Positions 1-7,233 of a stretch of 11,349 nt of DNA are shown here, piece after piece. The notes beneath the pieces were generated by a model that made no database searches, was not told the DNA's origin, and saw only the letters and a program-made list of their open reading frames with translations. The position numbers and the translations under genes are program-made. The first letter of the stretch is position 1, and every line of letters begins with the position of its first letter. The DNA comes from Oligoflexus sp. (GTDB lineage: Bacteria > Bdellovibrionota_B > Oligoflexia > Oligoflexales > Oligoflexaceae), in the NCBI GenBank assembly GCA_030151925.1, contig JASLCY010000350.1, positions 1-11,349 of the forward strand, written 5' to 3'.

Positions 1-827
1 AGCATCGTGCGGTTGCGCACCATCGTGACGTTGAAGGAGCGTTTGTTGCCGACGCCGGTGACGCCGATGATATCCGCGTCCACCGTGGTGTCGAGGATGG
101 CCACCTGCTGCTGCGAGATATGGTCGATCGCCTGGATCTGGTCGCGGATCTGCGCGGCGACCTCGAAGTTCTCCGCCTTCGCCGCCTCCCTCATCTTGCT
201 CTCGAGCTCTTTCCTGAGCTTCGAAACCTTGCCTTCGAGGAGCGAGGTCGCGTCCTTGAGGAGGCTGATGTAGTAATCGCGGTCCACCGGCAGGTTGCAG
301 GGACCGAGGCACATCTTCATGTGATAGTAGTTGCAGGGGCGCTTCGCCGTCTTGAACTCGTAGGGCGAGCAGCGGATCAGCGGGAAGATCTTGTAGACCT
401 GCCTGAGCAGGACCGCGAGGCGCGAGGCGCTGCTGAACGGCCCGATGTAATGCGCGCCATCGTCCTTGCGCCGGCGCACCTTCTGGATGCGCGGCCAGGG
501 ATCCTCGAAGCAGATCCTCAGGAACGGATATTCCTTGTCGTCCCGCAGGAGGATGTTGTAGCGCGGCATGTGGTGGCGGATCAGGGTCCGTTCGAGCAGC
601 AGGGCCTCGACCTCGTTCTGCACGAGCATCAGGTCGAAGTCGAAGATCTCGCCGACCAGGGCCCGCGTCTTGAACGTATGCTGGGCGCTGCTGTGGAAGT
701 AGCTCGATACGCGGTTCTTCAGGTTCTTCGCCTTGCCGACGTAAATGATCGTGCCCTTCTTATCCTTCATAAGATAGACGCCCGAATCGGTCGGCAACTG
801 CTTGAGTTTGTCCTGAAGCGTATTCAT
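1..827 (-). CDS. uvrC: UvrABC system protein C (excinuclease subunit), 3' end outside window
   Basis: This is the nuclease subunit of nucleotide excision repair. It binds the UvrB-DNA complex and cuts on both sides of the lesion in the cytoplasm. I translated 275 codons from the ATG at 827. Residues 16-44 form the GIY-YIG nuclease core (GVY at 16-18, YVG at 29-31, with Tyr29 and Arg39 at the positions expected for catalysis, and a Glu in EALLLE near 74). Cysteines 153, 165, 173 and 177 have the C-x11-C-x7-C-x3-C spacing of the [4Fe-4S] site described for E. coli UvrC. A UVR motif that pairs with UvrB follows at about 205-240. The C-terminal RNase H-like nuclease and HhH domains would lie beyond the left edge. 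The ATG overlaps the uvrB stop (ATGA), and AGGAG lies 4 nt upstream inside uvrB, so translation is probably coupled. Identity is very secure; completeness cannot be judged. Confidence 0.97.
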   Translation of the reverse strand, partial: MNTLQDKLKQLPTDSGVYLMKDKKGTIIYVGKAKNLKNRVSSYFHSSAQHTFKTRALVGEIFDFDLMLVQNEVEALLLERTLIRHHMPRYNILLRDDKEYPFLRICFEDPWPRIQKVRRRKDDGAHYIGPFSSASRLAVLLRQVYKIFPLIRCSPYEFKTAKRPCNYYHMKMCLGPCNLPVDRDYYISLLKDATSLLEGKVSKLRKELESKMREAAKAENFEVAAQIRDQIQAIDHISQQQVAILDTTVDADIIGVTGVGNKRSFNVTMVRNRTM

Positions 828-2854
828 TGAACTCCTGCCTGGTCGTCCATGAAGACCAGCATCTTATCCTTGAGGGCGGCGATCACGTCGCGAATCTCAG
901 CCGCACGCTCGAAATCGAGGTCGGCGGCCGCCTTCTGCATCTCTTTCTGCTTCTTCTTTATGAGCTTCTCGAGTTGCGAAATATTCTTCACATCATTCTC
1001 GCCGAGCACTTCGTCCACCGCGGCCCTCGGTTTGTGGCCGTCGTCGGTGCTGAGGCCGTAGATCTCCCTGAGGCCCGGTTTCAAGGCCGTGGAGACGGTC
1101 TGCGGATCAATGCCCTTCTCCGCGTTGTAGGCCATCTGTATGCTGCGGCGGCGATCGGTTTCGTCGATGCACTGCTGCATCGAGTCGGTGACGGCGTCCG
1201 CATAGAAGATCACGCGGCCGTTGGCGTTACGCGCGGCGCGGCCCACGGTCTGGATCAGCGAGGAGCGCGAGCGCAGGAAGCCTTCCTTGTCCGCGTCCAT
1301 GATAGCGACGAGCGCGACCTCTGGCAAATCGAGGCCTTCGCGGAGAAGGTTGATCCCGATCAGGACATCGATGACGCCTTTCCGCAGGTCCCGCAGGATC
1401 TCGCTTCGCTCCAGGGAATCGATGTCGGAATGGAGGTAGCGGACTTTGACTCCGAGATCCTTGTAATAAGAACTAAGGTCTTCCGCCATGCGCTTCGTCA
1501 GTGTCGTAATCAAAACGCGGTAGCCTTCCGTGACAGCCTTGCGAATCTCACCGAGGAGATCATCGACCTGATGCGTCGTCGGTCTGATCTCGATCTGCGG
1601 ATCGATCAGGCCCGTCGGGCGGATGATCTGCTCCGCATAGCGCCCGCCGGCCTGCTCGACCTCGTATTTCCCAGGCGTCGCGGATACGTGGAGGATCTTG
1701 TCCGTGCGTTCCAGGAATTCATCGAACTTCAAAGGCCGGTTATCCAGCGCCGCGGGCAGACGGAAGCCGAAGTTCACCAGGGTCTCCTTGCGCGCGCGGT
1801 CGCCGCGATACATCGCACCGATCTGCGGGACCGTGATGTGGCTCTCGTCGATGATCGTGAGGAACTTCTCCGGGAAATAGTCGAGCAGGGTCGGAGGCGG
1901 CTGGCCCGGGAGCGAACCGGTGAGATAACGGGAATAGTTCTCGATGCCGGGGCAGAAGCCGATCTCCTCCAAGAGCTCGACGTCGTGCATCGTCCTCTGC
2001 TCGAGGCGTTGGTACTCGACGAGCTTGCCTTCCGCCTGCAGCTCCCGGAGCCGCACGCCGAGGTCGTGCAGGATCTCGCGCACGATCGTCCGCATGTCGC
2101 TGCGTTCCGTAACGTAGTGCGAGTTCGGATAGATCGAGATCGAATCGTGCTCTTTGATCTTCTTGCCGGTCAGCACGTCGAAGATCGAGATCTTCTCGAC
2201 TTCGTCGCCGAAGAACTCCACGCGGATGCCCTGGTCCTTCTGGTGCGAAGGCAGGATGTCGACGACGTCGCCCCGCACGCGGAAGGTTCCGCGCTGCAAG
2301 GCCGTGTCGTTCCGTGAGTACTGGATGTCGATGAGGCTGCGCAGGAGCTTGTTGCGTTCGATCTCCTCGCCCTTGTTGATATTTACTACAAGATTGGCAT
2401 AGCTCTGGGGAGAACCGAGGCCATAGATGCAGCTGACGCTGGCGACGATGATAACGTCTTTGCGTTCGAAGAGATTTTGTGTCGCGGCATGGCGCATTTT
2501 ATCGATGTCGTCATTGATCATCGCATCCTTGGCGATGAAGGTGTCGGAGCTCGGAATATAAGCTTCAGGTTGATAATAGTCGTAATAGCTGATGAAGAAA
2601 CCGACGGCATTGTTCGGGAAGAACTCACGCAGCTCGGTGAAGAGCTGTGCCGCGAGGGTTTTGTTCGGCGCCATCACGAGCGTGGGCAAACCCATTTCTT
2701 TGATGACGTTGGCCATGGTGAAGGTTTTGCCGGAACCCGTAACGCCCATCAGGACAGAGTGTTTAAGGCCTTCCTCGAAAGTTTTTTTGATCGCCGCGAT
2801 CGCAGTGGGTTGATCCCCTTGAGGCTTGAAGTCGCCAGATAGATCGAACTGCAT
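824..2854 (-). CDS. uvrB: UvrABC system protein B (excinuclease helicase subunit)
   Basis: UvrB is the DNA-damage verification subunit of nucleotide excision repair. UvrA loads it onto DNA; it opens the strands with its hairpin, and it then recruits UvrC. The 676-residue product is of normal family length. Visible motifs in order are Walker A GVTGSGKT (37-44), the damage-probing beta-hairpin around [13 protein letters not shown] (89-101), the helicase motif DESH (336-339), LHVSATPG (388-395), motif [11 protein letters not shown] (535-543) and a C-terminal UVR helix pair (about 627-662). I chose the ATG at 2854 (product starts MQFDLSGDF) over an in-frame GTG at 2875. The ATG matches the usual UvrB N-terminus and has GGGAAAGG 6 nt upstream; the GTG would place that ribosome site inside the gene. 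The stop overlaps the uvrC start by 4 bp. A dyad at 2917-2936 lies in its upstream region. Confidence 0.98.
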   Translation of the reverse strand: MQFDLSGDFKPQGDQPTAIAAIKKTFEEGLKHSVLMGVTGSGKTFTMANVIKEMGLPTLVMAPNKTLAAQLFTELREFFPNNAVGFFISYYDYYQPEAYIPSSDTFIAKDAMINDDIDKMRHAATQNLFERKDVIIVASVSCIYGLGSPQSYANLVVNINKGEEIERNKLLRSLIDIQYSRNDTALQRGTFRVRGDVVDILPSHQKDQGIRVEFFGDEVEKISIFDVLTGKKIKEHDSISIYPNSHYVTERSDMRTIVREILHDLGVRLRELQAEGKLVEYQRLEQRTMHDVELLEEIGFCPGIENYSRYLTGSLPGQPPPTLLDYFPEKFLTIIDESHITVPQIGAMYRGDRARKETLVNFGFRLPAALDNRPLKFDEFLERTDKILHVSATPGKYEVEQAGGRYAEQIIRPTGLIDPQIEIRPTTHQVDDLLGEIRKAVTEGYRVLITTLTKRMAEDLSSYYKDLGVKVRYLHSDIDSLERSEILRDLRKGVIDVLIGINLLREGLDLPEVALVAIMDADKEGFLRSRSSLIQTVGRAARNANGRVIFYADAVTDSMQQCIDETDRRRSIQMAYNAEKGIDPQTVSTALKPGLREIYGLSTDDGHKPRAAVDEVLGENDVKNISQLEKLIKKKQKEMQKAAADLDFERAAEIRDVIAALKDKMLVFMDDQAGVQ

Positions 2855-2860
2855 GGGTAA

Positions 2861-2868
2861 CCTTTCCC
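2861..2868 (-). promoter_or_regulatory. Ribosome binding site of uvrB
   Basis: On the minus strand GGGAAAGG ends 6 nt before the ATG at 2854. This spacing decides between that ATG and the in-frame GTG at 2875, for which the motif would be internal. Confidence 0.65.
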
Positions 2869-2916
2869 GCCCCACTCCGAAAACTACCTTTTAAGGCTAG
2901 GGCATATTGTCTTGCA

Positions 2917-2936
2917 TGTCTAAAGGAGCTTAGACA
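2917..2936. promoter_or_regulatory. Candidate operator upstream of uvrB (TGTCTAA-N6-TTAGACA)
   Basis: The arms TGTCTAA (2917-2923) and TTAGACA (2930-2936) are perfect inverted repeats with a 6-nt spacer. Read on the minus strand, the left arm gives TAGACA, a 5-of-6 match to a -35 box. A weak -10 candidate, TAGCCT (2894-2899), follows at 17 nt. A dyad over the -35 of a DNA repair operon could be a repressor site such as a LexA box, but it does not match a LexA consensus that I can name with certainty. Confidence 0.4.
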
Positions 2937-2992
2937 CATTTATGGTGATTGTCGCAGAAGATAGGCGTTATTCAAGCGGTTTATGCTTGGTT

Positions 2993-3036
2993 ATTCCCTA
3001 AGAATTCCATTAAAATCGAGGCTCTGTTTAGGGAAT
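2993..3036. repeat. Inverted repeat ATTCCCTAA / TTAGGGAAT
   Basis: Two perfect 9-bp arms (2993-3001 and 3028-3036) are separated by 26 bp. A second nested pairing overlaps them: GAATTCC at 3002-3008 and GGAATTC at 3032-3038. The wide spacing suits two half-sites or two dimers of a regulator better than a single compact operator. No T-run follows, so it is not a terminator. Confidence 0.4.
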
Positions 3037-3172
3037 TCAAGTTTGCCTGACACTATTTGCCTCAAATGAGGAGACGCGGGAATCGATTTTTAGTACGTCC
3101 GAGTTTCAGCGCCGTTTGTGAGCGAACATCAGTCGATACGAACATGACTTTTGTCAGCAGTTATGGCCTGAT

Positions 3173-3196
3173 AGCGCCAATAAATTGATTGGCGCT
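3173..3196. promoter_or_regulatory. Candidate operator palindrome of the act operon (AGCGCCAAT-N6-ATTGGCGCT)
   Basis: The arms at 3173-3181 and 3188-3196 are perfect 9-bp inverted repeats around a 6-nt centre, the size of a dimeric helix-turn-helix operator. It overlaps the -35 of the candidate actA promoter (3185-3212), so a bound protein could block RNA polymerase. No T-run follows, so a terminator role is unlikely. The regulator is unknown. Confidence 0.5.
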
Positions 3197-3212
3197 GCAT
3201 AGAAAGTATGAT
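3185..3212 (+). promoter_or_regulatory. Candidate promoter of the act operon
   Basis: TTGATT (3185-3190, 4 of 6 to the -35 consensus) and TATGAT (3207-3212, 5 of 6 to the -10) are separated by 16 nt. Transcription would start near 3219, leaving a leader of about 120 nt before actA. Other -10-like hexamers occur closer to the gene, such as TAAAAT (3229-3234) and TATATT (3280-3285), but they lack a good -35. The assignment is therefore tentative. Confidence 0.35.
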
Positions 3213-3324
3213 AACTAAGGCCGTCATTTAAAATTCGTTTTTCGTGTCCTTACGATACTTATCATGCAAGCTTTTTTCTTATATTCAGAAGAATTCTGTA
3301 TTGAGGGAACTGTTCTTTCCGTTT

Positions 3325-3331
3325 AAGGAGG
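3325..3331 (+). promoter_or_regulatory. Ribosome binding site deciding the TTG start of actA
   Basis: AAGGAGG is a full Shine-Dalgarno match 6 nt before the TTG at 3338. The in-frame GTG at 3347 and ATG at 3353 would be 15 and 21 nt away, too far, so the rare TTG start is favoured. Confidence 0.75.
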
Positions 3332-3337
3332 CTGTCG

Positions 3338-3886
3338 TTGGCTACTGTGCGTATGTCGTTTTCACACCTAGCAAAGCTGTTTGTGCTCGCTGCGCTGCTT
3401 ACGGGCTGTGGTCGCGGTCACAAATTTTGGACCAACTGGTGGACGCCAGGTGATACCGTCGACGATGTCGGCTATCATCCCGAGCAACCGATCGATTTCC
3501 CACACGACAAGCATGCCGCGCGCGGCATCCCTTGCCAGTACTGCCACTCGTCAGCCCGCCGCTCCGCGGTCGCCGGTATTCCTCCGCTGAATACCTGCAT
3601 GGGTTGCCACCAGTACGTGCGCACCGACAAGGATCCGATTAAATTCATCACTGCGAAGTGGAAGAACAACGAGCCGATGGTCTGGACGAAGGTCCACGAT
3701 ATCCCGGATTTCGTGCGTTTCTCTCACCGTCCTCACATTCAGAAGGGCCTCGATTGCGCTGAATGTCACGGCAAAGTCGAGGAGATGCAGACGGTGAAAC
3801 AGGTGAAGTCCCTGCAGATGGGCTGGTGCGTTGAGTGCCACATGGCGAACAAGGCCTCCATCCAGTGCGCGACTTGCCACTATTAA
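3338..3886 (+). CDS. actA: ACIII subunit ActA, pentaheme c-type cytochrome lipoprotein
   Basis: This is the pentaheme cytochrome c subunit of Alternative Complex III. It sits on the periplasmic face and passes electrons from the Fe-S subunit ActB toward the final acceptor. The 182-residue product has exactly five CxxCH heme sites, starting at residues 66, 87, 140, 164 and 177. It also has distal-ligand style motifs of the class III/c7-like fold (FPHDKH at 54-59, FSHRPH at 128-133). The N-terminus is a lipoprotein signal: a hydrophobic stretch ending in the lipobox LLTGC, with the lipid-bearing Cys at 24. The start is TTG, chosen from the perfect ribosome site 6 nt upstream. It is the first gene of the operon, 61 nt before actB. 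Many heme proteins of this class have other roles, but the heme count plus the downstream actBCDEF order make the assignment firm. Confidence 0.93.
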   Translation: MATVRMSFSHLAKLFVLAALLTGCGRGHKFWTNWWTPGDTVDDVGYHPEQPIDFPHDKHAARGIPCQYCHSSARRSAVAGIPPLNTCMGCHQYVRTDKDPIKFITAKWKNNEPMVWTKVHDIPDFVRFSHRPHIQKGLDCAECHGKVEEMQTVKQVKSLQMGWCVECHMANKASIQCATCHY

Positions 3887-3947
3887 TCAAACCATCGGGA
3901 AAAGACGAGGGGCTCACAGCAGCCTTGTTGTTATAGGGAGTAGGTAG

Positions 3948-6900
3948 ATGACGAGTCTCGATAGCGATCTTCGTGGCCTTGGAGAACAAAGAGAAGTCTT
4001 TGCCCCAGAAGATCAGCCTTTCGAAAAGCCCGCCAAGGAATTTGTGCCGGGCCCATTCTATGTGAACATCGAAGAGGCGATGCCTGAGCTTGCCGAAGAG
4101 CAGGACCAGGCGGACAGCAGCAGCGAGAAGAAGCTCGCCGTTGACCGCCGCGACCTCCTGCGCATGTTCGGTGCCGGTGCGGTCCTCGCGTCCGCAGCCT
4201 GCGTCCGCCGTCCGGTCGAGCACGCAGTTCCTTACGTAACGCAGCCAGCGGACGCCATCGTCGGCGTCCCTACATATTTCGCGACCACCATCGACCGCGT
4301 CGGCGTCGTGGTGAAGACGCGCGAAGGCCGCCCGGTCTTCGTCGAAGGCAACCCGGAGCATCCGCTGAGCCAAGGCGCGGCGTCGATGGCCGGCATGTCC
4401 GAGCTTCAGGCCCTCTATCATCCGGAGCGCCGTCTGGCGCCTTTGGTCCGCTTCGGCGACAAACTCACGGAAACGAGCTGGGACGACGTCCACGAGAGCC
4501 TCGCGGGCGTCTTGAAGGAATCGAAGAAGACCGCGTTCCTCATCAAAGGCACGACCGGCAACTCGATCCAGTTCTACAAGGACTTCCTCAAGCAGATCGG
4601 CCAGTCGGAAGACGGCGTCTATCTCCTCGAGTCGAACGGCCTCTTCAACAGCATCTCCGAAGCCCATCGCCTCGCGTTCGGCGTCGACGGCATCCCGCGC
4701 TCGGACATCCGCCGCTCGAAGCTGCTCATCGGCGTCGGCACGGACTTCCAGGACGTCGGCATCGCCAGCATCTTCGAAACGAAGAGCTGGGCCGCTTCTT
4801 ACGCCTTCAAGAACGGCAACAAAGGCCGCTTCGTGACCTTCGAGAACCGCTTGACCGGCACCGGCTCGAAAGCCGCTGAACGCCATCCGATCGCTCCCGG
4901 CGACGAACTCGCGATCACCCTCGCGATCGCCGGCGCGCTCCTGAAGACGCCGGGCTCGAAAGGCAGCGACGCGGACCGCTCGAACATCACGAAGCTCGTG
5001 AACGCGAACCAGGAGCTGATCAACAGCACCGTTTCCCGCCTCAAGCTCGAGCAGCCTATCCAGGACCTCGCGGCCTCGGCCGTGAAAGGCGGAGCGCTGC
5101 TGCTCGCAGGCGAGTCGGGCGCGTTCTCGCCGAACGGGACTCTGGTCCAGATCGCGGCGATCGCGGTGAACATCCTCCTCGGCGCCTACCAAGACCACCT
5201 GCTCTTCTTCGACCAAGGCTGGTTCAAGAACCCGGGCCGCCCAGGCGATCTCGCTCGTTTCATCAAAGACGCGCCTTCGATCGACACCCTGTTCGTCGTC
5301 GACGTGAACCCCTTGTTCACCGTGCCGTACTCGTTCGACCTCGAGAGCCTGTTCAAAGGCATCAAACACGTCATCAACATGAACGCGATGCCGAACGAGA
5401 CGGACCTCGTCTCGTCGCATGTCCTCAACACGCACAACCCGCTCGAGAGCTGGGGCGACGAAGAGCTCGTCGCCGGCTTCTGGTCGATCCAGCAGCCGAC
5501 CGTGCGTTCCATCACGAACAGCCACCAGGCGGAAGACATCCTCCTCTGGACGGCGGCGAAGATGGGCAAACCCATGGGCTTCGAAGACTACCGCGCATAC
5601 CTCCGCAGCAAGTGGCAGGTGATGTACAAGTCCTCGGGCATCACCAAGGACTTCGACACCTTCTTCGCGGCTATCCAGCGCAAGGGCTTCTACGTTTCGC
5701 AGCTCGCGAAACGCAACCCGACTCCTTTCGCGGACGTGACCGGCGTCTTTAAGCCAGTCGCTCCCGCCCAGGGCATGAAACTCGTCGCTTACCTCGACCA
5801 CCGCCTCGGCGACGGTTCGGTCTCGGAGCGTCCGGTCCTGCAGGAAACGGGCGACGGCCTCACCTCGATCGCCTGGGACACCTGGGTCGGCATCAACCCG
5901 AACAAGTGTAAAGAGCTCGGCATCAAGTATAACGACCTCCTTCGCATCAAGACCCCGTCGGGTTCGGTAGACGTTTCGGTCTATCCGCTGCCCGGCCTGC
6001 ACTACGATACGGTCGCGATCCCTCGCGGTAACGGCCACAGGCCCGGCCAGTCGATGATCTCGGACGGCGTCGGCGTCGATCCGCTCGCGCTCCTCGAGGC
6101 CCGCACCGACTCGCTCACGGGCGATCCCGTGACCTCGGGCCAGGTCGTCTCGATCGAAAAGCTCGGCAAGCGCTACCGCCTCGCGGCTCACCAGAAGCAC
6201 AACGACATCGCGAACCGTCGCGATATCATGCCGGTCCTCTCGCTGAAAGCCGCAGCGGAAGGCATGCGCAAGTTCAAGGATCTGGACGACGTGCCCGACC
6301 TTTATCCTTCGCACTCGCCGAAGCCCGGCGACCTTCGCGGCACCTCGTGGCTCTTCCCGGATTGGAAGGCGAGCGAGAAGTATCGCTGGGGCATGTCGTT
6401 CGACCTCGAGCGTTGCAACGGCTGCGGCGCGTGCAACGTCGCCTGTACCCTTGAAAACAACATCCCTCACGTCGGCCGTGAGCAGATCCTGATCGGTCGT
6501 CAGATGACCTGGATCCGCGTCGACCGCTACTGGAGCGGTGAAGTCGACAATCCCGAGACCAGCTTCCAGCCGGTTCCGTGCCAGCACTGTAACCATGCGC
6601 CTTGCGAAGCGGTTTGCCCGGTCTTCGCTACGACCCATGACCAGGAAGGCATGAACGTCCAAACCTACAACCGTTGCATCGGTACTCGTTACTGCGGTAA
6701 CGCTTGTCCTTACAAGGTTCGCCGTTTCAACTGGTTCACCCACCGTTGGAACATCATGGGCGAACGTCCTATCGACCGCAACCCACGCGCTCTCAACCCC
6801 GATGTTACCGTTCGTACTCGCGGTATCATGGAGAAATGTTCCTTCTGCGTGCAGCGCATCCGCGATGCGAAGCACAATGCGAAGCAGCAGGGTCGTGACA

Positions 6901-7169
6901 TCGTCGACGGTGAGATTCGTCCGGCTTGCCAAGTGGCTTGCCCGTCGGATGCGATCACCTTCGGCAACCTCAAGGACCCGAACAGCCGCATAGCTCGCAA
7001 TCGTCGTGACAACCGCGCTTACCTTCTTCTGAACGGCGACGCTTCGAAGAAAGAGTATGGCTTGAAGACTCTGCCTAACGTTTCTTACCTGATGAAGGTT
7101 CGTCACGACGGAAGCGAAGGCCTTGCTCAAGCTGGCGGCGAAATGCCGATGCCTGAAGGACATCCATAA
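3948..7169 (+). CDS. actB: ACIII subunit ActB, molybdopterin-oxidoreductase-like and Fe-S ferredoxin fusion
   Basis: ActB is the large periplasmic iron-sulfur subunit of ACIII and carries electrons from quinol to the heme subunits. The 1073-residue product begins with a long N-region and a twin-arginine signal (RRDLLRM, Arg67-Arg68, hydrophobic stretch, Cys85 as a possible but non-ideal lipobox). This is the layout of the extended Tat domain known for this family. Residues from about 100 to 800 resemble molybdopterin oxidoreductases; in studied ACIII this half binds no molybdenum. The C-terminal ferredoxin-like part has cysteine sets at 823/826/829/833, 878/881/886/890, 910/916/920 and 964/967/994/998. 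The third set reads CIGTRYC, with Thr where a fourth Cys would be, as expected for a [3Fe-4S] cluster beside three [4Fe-4S]. The start is ATG with AGGGAG 7 nt upstream. Arg and Gly codon choice shifts toward CGT and GGT in the Fe-S half. Confidence 0.95.
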   Translation: MTSLDSDLRGLGEQREVFAPEDQPFEKPAKEFVPGPFYVNIEEAMPELAEEQDQADSSSEKKLAVDRRDLLRMFGAGAVLASAACVRRPVEHAVPYVTQPADAIVGVPTYFATTIDRVGVVVKTREGRPVFVEGNPEHPLSQGAASMAGMSELQALYHPERRLAPLVRFGDKLTETSWDDVHESLAGVLKESKKTAFLIKGTTGNSIQFYKDFLKQIGQSEDGVYLLESNGLFNSISEAHRLAFGVDGIPRSDIRRSKLLIGVGTDFQDVGIASIFETKSWAASYAFKNGNKGRFVTFENRLTGTGSKAAERHPIAPGDELAITLAIAGALLKTPGSKGSDADRSNITKLVNANQELINSTVSRLKLEQPIQDLAASAVKGGALLLAGESGAFSPNGTLVQIAAIAVNILLGAYQDHLLFFDQGWFKNPGRPGDLARFIKDAPSIDTLFVVDVNPLFTVPYSFDLESLFKGIKHVINMNAMPNETDLVSSHVLNTHNPLESWGDEELVAGFWSIQQPTVRSITNSHQAEDILLWTAAKMGKPMGFEDYRAYLRSKWQVMYKSSGITKDFDTFFAAIQRKGFYVSQLAKRNPTPFADVTGVFKPVAPAQGMKLVAYLDHRLGDGSVSERPVLQETGDGLTSIAWDTWVGINPNKCKELGIKYNDLLRIKTPSGSVDVSVYPLPGLHYDTVAIPRGNGHRPGQSMISDGVGVDPLALLEARTDSLTGDPVTSGQVVSIEKLGKRYRLAAHQKHNDIANRRDIMPVLSLKAAAEGMRKFKDLDDVPDLYPSHSPKPGDLRGTSWLFPDWKASEKYRWGMSFDLERCNGCGACNVACTLENNIPHVGREQILIGRQMTWIRVDRYWSGEVDNPETSFQPVPCQHCNHAPCEAVCPVFATTHDQEGMNVQTYNRCIGTRYCGNACPYKVRRFNWFTHRWNIMGERPIDRNPRALNPDVTVRTRGIMEKCSFCVQRIRDAKHNAKQQGRDIVDGEIRPACQVACPSDAITFGNLKDPNSRIARNRRDNRAYLLLNGDASKKEYGLKTLPNVSYLMKVRHDGSEGLAQAGGEMPMPEGHP

Positions 7170-7183
7170 TCGATAACAGCGAC

Positions 7184-7207
7184 GCGGGCCGCTCTTGTGC
7201 GGTCCGC
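7184..7207 (+). other. GC-rich RNA hairpin between actB and actC
   Basis: GCGGGCCGC (7184-7192) pairs with GCGGTCCGC (7199-7207): a 9-bp stem with one G-U pair and a 6-nt loop, in the 64-nt gap between actB and actC. It is followed by TCACGAAAG, not a T-run, so it is not a standard Rho-independent terminator. It could protect or mark an mRNA end, slow transcription, or set the actB-to-actC expression ratio. It leaves the actC ribosome site free. Confidence 0.55.
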
Positions 7208-7222
7208 TCACGAAAGAACACC

Positions 7223-7226
7223 GGAG
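7223..7226 (+). promoter_or_regulatory. Ribosome binding site deciding the actC start
   Basis: GGAG lies 7 nt before the ATG at 7234. A longer in-frame reading from TTG at 7195 would begin inside the 7184-7207 hairpin and lacks such a site, so the ATG is preferred. Confidence 0.65.
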
Positions 7227-7233
7227 CATTTGG

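Larger units (their letters stand above)
2855..3337. other. Divergent uvrB/actA intergenic regulatory region
   Basis: About 480 bp contains no convincing gene. Short open frames here lack a ribosome site and any recognisable protein sequence. The region is visibly richer in A and T than its flanks, as expected for divergent promoters. It holds a 7-bp-arm dyad nearer uvrB (2917-2936), a 9-bp-arm inverted repeat with a long spacer (2993-3036), and a tandem TTTGCCT pair (3042-3048 and 3056-3062). It also holds small dyads CCTCA-AA-TGAGG (3060-3071) and TGAC-TTTT-GTCA (3145-3156), and a perfect 9-bp-arm palindrome nearer actA (3173-3196). No tRNA, terminator with a T-run, or mobile-element end was seen. 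Functions of these elements are inference. Confidence 0.7.

Noticed and set aside
120..2317. Long plus-strand open frames opposite uvrC and uvrB
   Set aside because: They mirror two highly conserved repair genes and show no domains.
3173..3196. Palindrome upstream of actA as a terminator
   Set aside because: No T-run follows the stem on either strand at a suitable distance, so an operator role is more likely.
3244..3453. A 69-codon plus-strand frame overlapping the actA start
   Set aside because: It overlaps actA in another frame, has no ribosome site and no recognisable product.
3908..3925. Small stem in the actA-actB gap (GGCT/AGCC)
   Set aside because: Only about four strong pairs plus two wobbles; too weak to support a function.
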